Positions 44,490 to 57,200 of a stretch of DNA of 64,000 bases are shown in pieces. The position numbers were made by a program, and so were the translations under genes. This DNA comes from Rhipidocladum racemiflorum (lineage: Eukaryota > Streptophyta > Magnoliopsida > Poales > Poaceae), in NCBI GenBank assembly GCA_036346355.1, contig CM070572.1, positions 2,425,001 to 2,489,000 of the forward strand. Direction: 5' to 3'. The first letter of the stretch is position 1, and each line of letters begins with the position of its first letter. The notes under the pieces are model-generated. The model was not told the origin of the DNA. It saw nothing but the letters and a program-made list of their open reading frames with translations, and ran no database searches.

Positions 44490-46938
44490 ATGTCAGAAAT
44501 GACAACCATCCTGAACCTGGCCGTATTGCAGCTAGTTCTAATTCTATCACGGCTGCTGGTCACACCGGCCTCAGCTCAAGTGCAGCAGCAGCCACCGCCA
44601 GTGGCGCGTCCGGGCTGCCGTGACAGGTGCGGCAACATCACCGTCCCCTACCCCTTCGGCATCGGCGCTGGCTGCTTCCGCGACGACGGCCTCCAGGGCT
44701 TCCAGCTCCAGTGCGACGACTCCCGCTCCCCTCCGCGCCTCACCGTAGACGGCTACAACCACAGGCTCGCCGCCCTGTCCCTCGACGCCGGCGAGGCCCG
44801 GGCCTACCTCAACGCGCAGCGCAAGTGCTATAACTCCACGGGGGACCTCGCCAACCAAACGGACACGTCCATGGCCCTCATCGCTAGCCCCTACCTCTTC
44901 TCCACCGTCAAGAACCGCCTCGTCGCTCTCGGCTGCCCCAACCTCGGCTATTTCGTCGACGGCCCCGGCAACTACGTCAGCGGCTGCATGTCCGTGTGCC
45001 GGGCGTCGCAGTACGCCTTCCCGGGGCCGTGCACTGGCGTCGCGTGCTGCCAGAGCGCCATACCCACGGGCGTCGACTTCTTCGAGCCGCACCAGTACTA
45101 CTTCCCGCAGAGGCAGAGTGACTCCGAGGCCGTCGCCATCTCCAACGCCATCAAGGGGTCGTCGGCGTGCCACTACGTGTTCCTTGTCGAGACAGAGTGG
45201 TTCAGGTACAGCGACCGCGTGTACCTGAACCGTTCTGACGACTTCGACGTGCCCGTCGTGCTCGACTGGGCCATCCGGAACGTCGGCAACTGCAACGCCG
45301 CCAGGCGTAACGCGACGGACTACGCGTGCCGAAGCGCGCGCAGCGATTGCGTCGACTCCAACAACGGCGCCGGGTACCGGTGCAACTGCTCCAAAGGCTA
45401 CGAGGGCAACCCCTACCTCGACGATGGGTGCAGAGGTATACATCATAACACAATGCCGGCACCACTGAATTGTTTTGTTCTGCCAGTAAATTTTTCTGAT
45501 CAAACGATGAAATTGCTTTACAACCGAAAGACATCGACGAGTGCCAACGCAAAGACGAATACAAATGCTATGGCGACTGCACAAACACGCCAGGAAGCTA
45601 CACTTGCCAATGCCCACCGGGGACTAGCGGAGATGCCACCGCGAAGAGTGGTTGCCGGCCAAAGGACAAGTTCACGTTAGCTCTGAAAGTAGTTACAGGT
45701 AAACAGATCATCATCACGCGGCATTCTGCATTTCAACTTCTCTTCGGATGCGTCTGCAATTTCTTCTCGGGAAGAAAGTAATGAGTACTGCAATGTCATG
45801 TTCAGGAGTCGGCGTCGGCGTGTTCTTGTCGGTATTTATGTGCTTCTGGCTCTACTTGGGGCTCCAGAAGAGGAAGCTCATCAGAACAAAGCAGAAGTTC
45901 TTCGAACAAAACGGCGGCGTCCTCCTGCAGCAGCAGATGCGTTCCTACAGTAGCGCCGGCGCAGGCGCCGGTGGGTTCAAGATATTCTCCACAGAAGAGC
46001 TCGAGAAGGCGACCAACAGCTTCGCCGCCGACCGCGTCCTCGGCCGCGGCGGGCACGGCATCGTCTACAAGGGCGTCCTTGAGGACAAGACGGTGGTGGC
46101 GATCAAGAAGTCCAAGATGATGGAGGAGGCCGAGACCAAGGAGTTCGCGAGGGAGGTGTTCATCCTCTCCCAGATCAACCACAGGAACGTCGTCAAGCTG
46201 CTCGGCTGCTGCCTCGAAGTCGAGGTGCCCATGCTGGTCTACGAGTTCGTCTCAAACGGCACTCTCTACCACTGCATCCATGACAAGGACCTCAGGCCTG
46301 ACATATCCTTCGACACCCGTCTTCGGATAGCGGCGGAGTCCGCCGAGGCGCTCGCGTACATGCATTCTTCGGCTTCACCCCCAATCCTCCACGGCGATGT
46401 CAAGACGGCGAACATCTTGCTGGACGACAAGCTCACCGCGAAAGTTTCGGATTTCGGGACATCAAAGCTGGCACCAACTGATGAGGCCGAGATTGCAACG
46501 GTGGTGCAGGGGACTTGCGGGTACCTGGACCCGGAATACCTCGTGACATGCCAACTCACCGATAAGAGCGATGTGTACAGCTTCGGCGTCGTCCTGCTGG
46601 AGCTTCTGACCAGGAAGAAGGCGCTGCACTTCGGCGGGCCGGAGGAAGACAGGAGCCTCGTTTCGTGCTTCCTGACAGCGGTGAAGGCTGGCCGGCAAGA
46701 AGAGCTTCTGGACGCCCAGGTGAGGAACGAGATGGGAGACGAGGTGCTCGAAGAGATCACGCAGCTCGTGATGCGATGCCTGAGCATAAGCGGGGAGGAA
46801 CGGCCGACGATGAAGGGGGTCGTGGAAAGGCTGGAGATGCTGAGGAGATACCGGCAACACCCATGGGCTCAAGCCGATGGAAATGGAAATCCAGAGGAGA
46901 GGCAGAGCTTTCTCGGTACGTGGAACAACGGAGTGTGA
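44490..46938 (+). CDS. Wall-associated receptor kinase (WAK), three exons, 748 aa
   Basis: Exons 44490-45435, 45531-45698 and 45806-46938; GT-AG introns of 95 and 107 bp, both phase 1; the total is 2247 nt, in frame. The ATG at 44490 is the first in frame and starts a signal peptide (residues 1-29, cut near ASA/Q). Residues 43 onward hold the galacturonan-binding domain (CRDRCGN, YPFGIG), then two EGF-like repeats, the second in exon 2 starting DIDECQ. A transmembrane helix (about 373-392) precedes the kinase: G-loop GRGGHG, VAIKK, HGDVKTANILLDD, DFG and CGYLDPEY. HGD instead of HRD makes it a non-RD kinase; Lys, Asp and DFG remain, so activity is plausible. WAKs sit in the plasma membrane, bind pectin and signal in wall sensing or defence. 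No damage seen. Confidence 0.95.
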
Positions 46939-48238
46939 ATTACATGGTTTGAAGCTCGGTCCGGAGGTGCTTAAATAAAGTTGTTAGGAGTGTATAGACA
47001 TCATTCGGGAGGTGTTTAAATAAAGTTATTTAGGTCTTAGTGAGTGAGCATATACACGTACGAAGAGTCTGTGCATGATATATATAATGTTCTTTTACGG
47101 TGCACAATAATGAATATGGATCGTTCATTGCTTTTAATCCAAAGGTTAAAAATAGATTATATCAAATTATACTACCATGTGTAGTATGTGTAGTAGAATG
47201 TGAGAAGGGGTAAAAGGTAAAAAAATTTAATATAACAAATAGGTAAAACGGTAAATGAATTTTTTTCACCCACCCGAAGCCCATTTCTTTATTCCCACTG
47301 AAAGCCCTCCCTCCGTCAGTGCATCGCGCATCGGAGAATGTATGGCTGTGCTCTCGATTTGTGCGTGGGAAAAGAGGGAAGAACTGGCTGTGTGTTAGCC
47401 TGGCTCTCGGTTGGAGTGATGAAAGGGGGAATGCACCGGCTGTGCTCGACAATGGCTTGGTGTTTATCCTCAGCTATAGGGTCAAAGTTACATTTCTACC
47501 CTTGGTCTTTTACTGGTTTGCTACGGAATATTTTGCAATTATTCATGTAATTTGCAAGTTGTAAAATTGTAAGGCACTTTGTTAATGAGTAAAGTTGGTA
47601 ATTATATTCGGTTGATTGATTGATTGAAGTGTGTTATTAGCTGTGTTAATGAACTCATTTGGTTAATGAAATTGTGGGTTGTTTCATTTATGTGGATGGC
47701 TAGATTCCGGAATATTGAAGAAATGACTTAAACAAATGATACGTAACTTTGCTCGTTAACTAGTTCACGTTTCCTGTTTGTTCGTTTTTTAAGAAAAGAT
47801 TAAAGCAAAACAACAGAATGTAAAGAGAACTCACTCGGGATCATTTATCAGAAGAACTTAACAAAAGAATTTGAATATGGTTTTTCCGCATGTACTATCA
47901 ACACCATCAAACGTGCATCAAAATTGATGCAAAATTTCAAATTTTAAACCAACATCCCATCGACTAACCATTGCCATACCGCTGCATGGATCTTGAGGCA
48001 CTTCAGAGGGCTAAGATAGTATAAGCATCTACATGTATATGTGGTTACGCATTTTTGACAACGGATTTGCAAACTATCTTTTACGTATCTTACCAACTAC
48101 TTGAATGAACAAACTGCTTAACTAGATTTACAGGTCATCTACAAAACTAAACTTACAGGATTGTTTATGTTTTAAAACTGCAACTTTTATTTGGAGAGCT
48201 GGTGGGTGTTTCATGGAATTTCCTGACAGATGGCTGAT
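46939..48238. other. WAK 3' UTR and intergenic space between convergent genes
   Basis: AATAAA signals at 46974 and 47019 lie in two near-copies of ggaggtgcttaaataaagttgttagg. Beyond that the sequence is AT-rich with no credible gene; the starch-synthase-like gene ends at 48239 on the other strand. Confidence 0.6.
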
Positions 48239-51200
48239 TCAGAGCTTCCTTATAAAGGAGTAAGCCTCCCAGTGTAGGTCATAGCACTCAGCGTCCCATG
48301 ATAAACCCTTTTCCATCCCATCCTTAATCCGCCAATCCCACCGGGAAGGGTCATTCTTCTGCACGTTGGAGAGTAAATTATGTGTCTATTCAAGAAGCAA
48401 ACAGGTTCACAATGTAGCTTTTTCAGAGAGTTTCAGCTACCTGAGCCTTTTGATTGTGAATTTGGCTTATGCCTCTCTTAATTGATTTACTGAGAGATGA
48501 TTGGTCGTGCATAATCAACAGCTATGCGACACGATAGCTAGTTCCCAAGAGATAGTGAACTTACAATTTCATCAAGAGCTTGAGAAAGAGACATTTCCCC
48601 ATATGTTGAGATGATGTACTGATACATTGCTGTGTTGCAGTAGTCATGCCGCTTAGATTGCCTGGTTACAAGTAAATTCATACTCTGAGCCATAAGTTAT
48701 AACATAAATACATAATTGTTAATCAAGTGATCTAAAAGCTTGCCTTGATCCACACTTTGAGCTTCTGCTGTAGTCATGCACTTTCGACTCCCTATGGACA
48801 CATCAAACATCTCATCTAAATCATATAGGAGGGAGGGAATTGCCCAAGTAAATATTGTGTGGTTTTTACCTGGATGCATCACTGGAGAAGTTTATCTGTA
48901 CTGGTGCAGACCCATACTTTATTGCCTTCATCTGCCCACAAAGATAGATAACTTGCTTAAGAGAGAAAGCAGTGGGAGTGGGATGGAAACTAATTGCAGT
49001 ACGGTAACTTTGTGTGTGTTGAAATATAATTCTGATAACTTATGATATTGCTAATATCAGCACTGCATGCACATAAAAAAATTGAATTCAGTAGATAATA
49101 TGTTTCAATTGGTGCATTACAATATTACATACGACATGCAAAATGAAAAAGTCACCAAAGAACAAAAAAACTCAAAGGCTCTTGTGAGCTTCAGACACCC
49201 TTATGAACTGAACCTTAGCTTACTAAGAAAAAGTGGAAAAGGAAACTGGTTTTACATACCGCTATTTGCAGCGATGGATCATGAAAGGAAGAGCACAGAG
49301 TGACATCAGAACCTGCAAATATTAAATGTGCCAGGGTCTCATCGTATATCTCAATAAATGTTATTTTGTCGCCCTGTTTGATAAACTGAAACAAATGACA
49401 AAGATATCAGCTGACAATATACACATCGTATGCCATGAAAACGGCAAGCTTAAACAAGCCAACTATGTTAGACATGGAATGGTAAAACCTTTATTTTTTC
49501 CTTTAATGCCCGCACAGTTGAGTTCAGGACAGACCCTTTGTTTTCCATGACGATGACCTGCACAGTATAAACTCTGGCAAGTGGCAACTATGCTAATAGA
49601 GAACCTGACAGTTTAAATTCAAATGGAAGGTAACACAAACCTGAGCACCTCTGCGCAGAGCAACATGAATTGCCTCCCTAAGACTATCAATATTTGAATC
49701 ACCATCGCAAATACATCCTACCTGACAAATGACTTTTACTACATGAATGGTTCTGGAATAGCTAAACAAAGAGAAGTGCTTAAATGCAAAACAATGAGGT
49801 ACATACTATAATCGACGAACCACTGTGGAACCCAAGGCGACGCTTAAGTGCTTCTCTGCAAAAAGATTTTCCTTCAATATCATTTGCAGAATACCGCCGA
49901 GGAAGATAAATGTCTTTGGATGGATGCCAAAGTTCGCCAGCCAATCCATGAGAAGCAACCAATACCTTCTCCCTGGAAAGGAAAGGAAGTGTATGTGAGA
50001 AACAAACAATTGTCAGTTGCGACCAACATTTTTTAGCCCCTGCAGGAAGAACAAATGTAGAAAGCTAAACAAGAATCGGATAATTACTTATGTGTAGTCA
50101 ATGTTTCTTCCAACCCATGTCCCAAGCCTTGGAGTACATCCCTCGAATGGGTTGAGGACATTAAAACAACTTTATTTGAGTAAACAATCCCTCCCTGTAA
50201 ACATATACAACCAGAAGTTCATCCCTCTTAAGATTGAACATCTGCAAAAGTCATCTCGAAAATATATAAGTTTACTTGGGGACATCAAGGACTTGGGACA
50301 CATGTCAAATGGGAGTAAGTAATACTGATTAGACAGCTTAAATTTCACTTGCATGGTTGCACCAGTTACATTTACAAAGTAGTCACAGAGTTGATGATGT
50401 CAAGCACAATAGTTTGTGCCAACCATGCAAAGTTTTTCTTGTGAGGATACCACAATTTTGTGTTACTAAATGAAATAAAGCGTGCAAATCTGCAAGCACT
50501 TGAGTTGGCATGGCACTTGCCTTATCCAAAACCAAGCCTCACCCATTTGTTACTCAAAAGATATATGATATATTAAACAATTTACTTTTGCTCTGGCATT
50601 CCAATGTTTTCCTTCAAGCACATGTTTGACAATAACTTTCCCATAGAGAAACAGAAATGTCCTCTGTAATAAAGGCATATGTTGCCAGAGATGACATAAA
50701 TTTAGATCAACCATAGTCTTCAATGTCATATGTCACAGCAGTCAAGCGCTGATATCAACTCCTAAATATTTTAAAAGACTTACCTTTAGAACATTAACAA
50801 GATGTGTCTTATTAGCATCCTGCAGACGATCAGGGCGATGAAGTTCATGAGGATCAAGTCCGCAGAGCTCCAGCTTATTCGGCTCCTCTAGGCACTGCAC
50901 ATATTTATTTATTTATTTATTTGGGGGGTGGGGGGCGCAATATCATGGTAGCAATGCATAAAGCATGATCACATGTACATGTTCCAATGGGTACTCACTT
51001 AAAAGATGTTATGGCCTACGATCTAGGTGAGGCAATGTAGCTGCGCACAAACAACACCATGGGTACTTTAGCAGAGGTGCTGTGGCAGTGTTATCTATTT
51101 TCTCTAGATAGTTCAAATTATGGATAGGATCTTATCTATTAGGATTGCTAGGTGGCCGGCACTATATAAGCACGGCAATGTTATCTTTTCTGATTAAGCA

Positions 51201-54200
51201 ATGAGTAAATAAAGTTCCTAATACCTCCCCCTCTTCTTCAACTTAGAGCCTTGGCGGCGGCACGGCCGACCCATCAAGGGTGAGTATTCCATAACAAAAG
51301 ATGAATCAGCTAGTATCATTCATTGGTAATGATAGATGTCACCAGAAAGGAAATGGAAACAAGCAGACAAGGCATAGGTTCCTTTCCCATAGTGGCACAC
51401 AAGTACCCAACATCGAACTGTTGTCGTTATATACTTATATTCATAGTTACCAGGAACGTGGTTCGTCCGAGCCACGGTACAGGATTTGGATTCGCGGTTC
51501 GCTACTTTTTCTTCCAATTTTCACTGCGAACACAAACCCCGTACCCTAAACCGGTTCGGGTTCGACGAATCCGGTTCATAATTCGTGAGGGTTTACAGCG
51601 AATCCGGTAATTATGGTTCTATTTCCTCCCCAAATCAAAGTAATCATCAAACACTATAAAAAAATCAACAAAAAATGAAGGAAGATACGACTCGCTATAT
51701 CAGAAGGAATTTCCTTTTGTTCTTCAGTCCAATTGTCCTTAGAATAGCTATTGTTCAGCTCCAGTGATCAGCTTGTTTCATTACGGACATTCAATAAGAT
51801 TAACTAGCAGTGTTACAGGCCTCCAACGAAGGGTGGGCGAGATTGAAAGCCCTGGTTCCCGGACGGAGTCCGGATCGCAAGCTGGACGTGGAAGAGCTCG
51901 CCGTCGCAGCCAGCGCCTTGAGATTGGCTGTTGTCGGAGCCACCGCCTGTGCTTGAAGTATCTTCTGGCCAAAAGCCCTTCTCTCTCCCCTCCTTCTCCC
52001 TCTTTCCCTGGCGCATGCATGCATGCAATCCGATCCACCTTTATTGCTGCAGATCCTCTTTTATTGCTGCAGATCCTATTTTATTGCTGCCTTTCCTAAC
52101 TAACCACCGGCTGCATGTAAGGCAGGCGCTAAACATGGCAGCCGCCCCCCTTAACCTGCCATTTAAAGGCGCGGGCCACGGCGCCTGACAAACACCTTGT
52201 CAAAGCCGGCCCTAACATCACTCCCCCCCTCGAAACTAAGCTTGTCCTCAAGCTTACAGTCAGGAAAAGAACTTCGGAGTGCAACCGCATCCATCCAAGT
52301 CGCCTCCTCCGCCGACTCCCCGGTCCAATGCACCAGGAATTGACGATGGCCCTCCACAAACCGCTGACCCAACAACTGATATGGCTCTGGCTGATCAATG
52401 TCTGCAGTGGGAAGAATGTCGTCCGGAATGTCCACTACTGCCACCGGGGAAGTGCCCTTAAATCGCTTAAGCAACGAAACATGGAAAACATTATGAATTT
52501 TGGATCTCTCGGGAAGCTGAAGCCTGTAAGCCACTTCACCAATCCTCTGTAGCACCTGAAAAGGACCATAAAAACGAGGGGATAGCTTGGACCAAGATGT
52601 TGTGCCACGAGCTGATTGCTGCCGGTGACGCTGTAACTTGAGCCAGACCCATGAGCCCACTTCAAAACTCTCTTCCCTATGCTTGCCATCATAATATTGC
52701 TTCATCCGATTATGTGCTTGCAGCAGCTGAGATTTTGCTTGTTGGAGAAGAGCATCACGATCCACAAGAACGCAATCCACTGAATCAATGCTAGTGGATC
52801 CTTGCTGGTATGGCAACAGCGGCGGAGGCGAACGGCCATAGACCAATTCAAAAGGCGTGAGGCGATGGGCAGAATGGAAGGAGGTATTATAACAATATTC
52901 TGCCCAAGGAACACACTGAGCCCAGGAGGAAGGATTGGAAGCAGCCAAGCACCGGAGGTACATTTCAATAGTTCTGTTGACAACCTCTGTTTGCCCATCC
53001 GTCTGTGGATGATATGCCGTGGACAACAATAAGGTCGTGCCACTCCGCTTGAACAACCCTTGCCAAAATGCACTAAGAAACACCGGATCCCGATCTGACA
53101 CAATAGACTCCGGAATGCCATGCAACCTCACAATCTGGTCAAAAAAAAGTTTGGCCACGGTAGATGCAGATGCTGGCCTAGTAAAGGGTAGAAAATGGGC
53201 ATATTTAGATAGCCGGTCAACCACGACCAATAATGCGGTCTTGCCCTGGGATTTCGGAAGATCGGTGATAAAATCCATGGAGATATCGGCCCATACTTGG
53301 TGGGGAATATTCAAGGGCTGCAGCAGGCCTGCTGGGGCTTGGGTGTTGGCTTTATGCTGCTGACAAATTGGACACTTAGCCACAAACTCCTGGACTGCCT
53401 CCTTTTGCTGCTCCCACCAATACAAAGCACGAAGACGGTGTAGGGTCTTCTGACTGCCCTCGTGTGTCAAGTCGTGCATAGTTGCGATCATTTTCTCTAC
53501 CAATGGTGACCCGCGAGGTACCCACAGCTTGCCATCTCGGTAAACCAGCCCCGCCTTGACTTCCCAAGTGATGCTCGGTGGTGCTTGATCTGAACCAAAT
53601 GCTGCAACCTGGTGTGAGAGTTGCGATACCTTCTGTTGCACCTCCGGATCCTGCCTCAATATCTCCAGCCACTGCTCACGAGTCACATCTTGCCCCATCG
53701 ATAAGGCCACACAATGTCCGCTGTCCTCGGGTGTCCTCGATATTGCATCTGCTGCCTGATTGTGCTTGCCCGGTTTATACTCCACCCTGAAATCAAAACC
53801 CATCAACTTACTCAACCAATGCTGTTGCGGAGGGGTGATTAAAGCCTGCTCGAGCAGAAATTTGAGACTTCCATGATCTGTACAGACTGTGAATGTCTGG
53901 CCCCATAGGCAGCCAATTCCTGTTCATAGGCAGCGAGCTTCCGGTGACGTTCCGCCAATTTCCGGCTAAAGTAAGCAATCGGGTGCCCCTTTTGCTGAAG
54001 GACTGCCCCAATTCCTATTCCGGACGCGTCACATTCCACCTCAAAAGGTAACGAAAAATCCGGCATCTGTAGGACGGGTGCTGAAGTGAGAGCCCGCTTC
54101 AATCTTCCAAAAGCCTCCTCTGCTGCTGTACTCCACCCAAACCCATTCTTCTTCAATAATGTCGTTAATGGATCAGCGATGCTGGCGTAATTCTTGATAA

Positions 54201-57200
54201 ATCGCCGGTAATAGCCAACCAATCCCAAGAACCCACGTAACTCCGTTACCGTAGCAGGCCGAGGCCACTCTTCTACGGCATTCAGTTTGGCTGGATCGGC
54301 TTCGACTCCCGAACATGAAATGAGGTGGCCCAAATACCCAATCTTGTTCTGTGCAAAGGCGCATTTGGATTTCTTCAAATACAAGCGATGCTCCCTTAAC
54401 CGAGCCAACACTGCTCCAACATGCTCCGTAGTCGATTTGTTGTATATTAAGATGTCATCAAAGAAAACCAACACAAACTTACGCAGGAAATCCTGAAGCA
54501 CCTCATTCATTAATGCTTGGAAGGTGGAGGGCGCATTGGACAACCCGAATGGCATAACGAGAAACTCATAGTGGCCATGATGTGTCCTAAAAGCCGTCTT
54601 CATAATGTCTTCTTCATTCATACGAACTTGGTGATAGCCGGACCTCAAGTCCAGTTTAGTAAAACATTGGGTTCCCCCCAATTCATCTAGTAACTCTTCT
54701 ATAACTGGAATTGGAAATTTATCCTTGATCGTCCTCGCATTCAATCTCCGATAGTCTACACAAAATCTCCAGGTACCATCCGCCTTCTTCACCAACAGGA
54801 CGGGTGACGAGAAGGGAGAATGACTCGGCCTTATGATTCCTTGTTGCAGTATTTGTTCACATTGCCTCTCAATTTCATCTTTCTGTCGGTAGGGGTATCG
54901 ATACGGTCACACTGCCACCGGATCTGTTCCGGTCTCCAATGGAATCCTGTGATCGCATGCCCTAGCCGGTGGTAGCCCCTGCGGTTCCTCAAAGACATCC
55001 GCATAAGACTCCAGAAGGGACTCAAACATGTGCGTGGCAGCCATACTGATTTGCATTACTCCCCCTCCATTCTTCTTGCGTAAGCCTTGCAGTTTCACGT
55101 CCTCCCCATTGACCTCAAACTCCATGGTCAACTCGCCGAAATCCCACCGCAAACGGCCTAGCGTCTTCAACCATTGAACCCCTAAAATCATGTCAAATGT
55201 GTCGACGGGCAGCACCGTGAATGGAGCTGAAAATCGCCTATTTTGGATGGCGAACTCCACCTCCATGTGACCCAAGCAGGGCAATTGCCACCCATCTGCC
55301 ACCTTGACCCGCTGGTTTCCCTTTGCTTCAGCACACATCTTTCCGTCTGACTCTAACTGCCGAGCTGCGTAAGCACTGATGAAGTTGTGCGTACTGCCGC
55401 TATCAATCAACCCCAGCCATTTCTTTCCTTCCATCTCCACCTCCACTTGCATTGTATCACCTTGTTTTGGCCCCACTGTTGCGATCATTGGTAGCTTCCA
55501 CCTGCCGTCTCGTGCGGCGATCCAGGCCAGGCGAGTAGGTAGTCTTGGTGCAGTATCAAGCCTACTAAAATTCTACGAAAAATTATTGAAAAATCATTGA
55601 AAATAGATATTTAATCTAAGATCAGCTAGCCCAGCCCGGGGCTTGGGTCTGCGCTAACTCCGCCCCTGGTCTCCGGTTCAAACTCTTCCTCCCCCTTCTC
55701 TATTTCTTCCTCCTCTTCCACTTCCAAATGAAACAACCTTTTGCATTTATGGCCCCGGGTATAAACTTCATCGCAGTTGTAACAAAGTCCCTTTGCTCTC
55801 CTTTCAGCCAACTGATCCGCCGATAGCCTAAGCCTATGGGGAGCTGAACCCGCGGTGCTCTGCATGCTCATTGCGGGCGCAACTCGTCCCGGCCCCATGC
55901 TCGAACCTCCTCCCCCTGTTGGTCCCCCTTTGCTGACCTGAGTGGAGCCTCCTTGACTTCTACTGCTCGTCGGTAATATTCCTCCCGCTGTTGTACCGGA
56001 ACCCAGTCCGGACGTCACCGCGCCACCTGCTAGTGGGGTGCTGGATGCCGAAGTATTCCAGGACCTCGTCACCATGCCCCTTGCGCGCCCGGGTTGTGTT
56101 CAACTCTGTACAGCTTCTGAGATCCAGGCCTCCTTCCTTGCCTCCGCCTCTCGTGCAGCCCCAACAGCTTCTGCCAGATCACGAGGACGCTCCCTTTTCA
56201 CCTCTGCTCCCAAGGCTCGGGACAATCCCGCCACAAACATCTCGATTTGGTCTGACCTCCACATCCTGGGAACTCTAGCCAATAACCTCTGAAATTCGCG
56301 TGCATATTCATCCACACTTAAGTTGTTCTGTTTGAAGTTTGCCAAGTCCCCAAGTGGTCCCACACTAGAATGCCGCGTAAACCGCTGGATGAAGGCTTCG
56401 TAGAAGTCTTCCCAAGCGATCCATGGCTCTTCTTCTTGCCAATTATCTAGCACATCTTGTTCCTCACCGGAGAGATGCAGTCCCGCGATCTCAACCCATT
56501 CCTCCTCCTTTATTTTGTGAACGCGGAAGTAGCGCTCGCAGCGACGCAACCAACTGAGGGGGTCTCCTTGGCCATCATACTACGGCAAATCAACCCGCGG
56601 TAGACGGGGTATCCATCGCCGTTCTTCCTCTCCTTCACCCCGGCCACGGTTTTCCCACCTAGCTGGCAGCCTATTGCCTCGGAATTGTCTTTCTGCCACC
56701 CGACTTCCTCCTTCCCCATTGGTCTGGTATGCGTTAACCGCCCCAGCACCGGTCACCCCCTTTGTATCGGTCACCTTGGCCCTTGGGATCGGCGACGGGA
56801 TGATCCTCCTCCTGATCCACTGCGTTCTTACCCTTCCATACCCGCATCATCTCTCCCATCATCTCTTTCAACTCCTTAATGTCAGCCTTCACTTCCTTCA
56901 TCTCTTCTTCAAGTCCTGTAACCCTTCCCTCCATCTGGACCGATCTGCTACGCCCTTTCGGCGTGTCCGGCTCTGATACCAAATTGTTACAGCCTCCAAC
57001 AAAGGGTGGGCGAGATTGAAAGCCCTGGTTCCCGGACGGAGTCCGGATCGCAAGCTGGACGTGGAAGAGCTCGCCGTCGCAGCCAGCGCCTTGAGATTGG
57101 CTGTTGTCGGAGCCACCGCCTGTGCTTGAAGTATCTTCTGGCCAAAAGCCCTTCTCTCTCCCCTCCTTCTCCCTCTTTCCCTGGCGCATGCATGCATGCA

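Noticed and set aside
44571..45617. 348-aa minus-strand ORF
   Set aside because: Antisense to WAK exon 1; Val/Ala/Gly-rich composition results from high GC3 on the coding strand.
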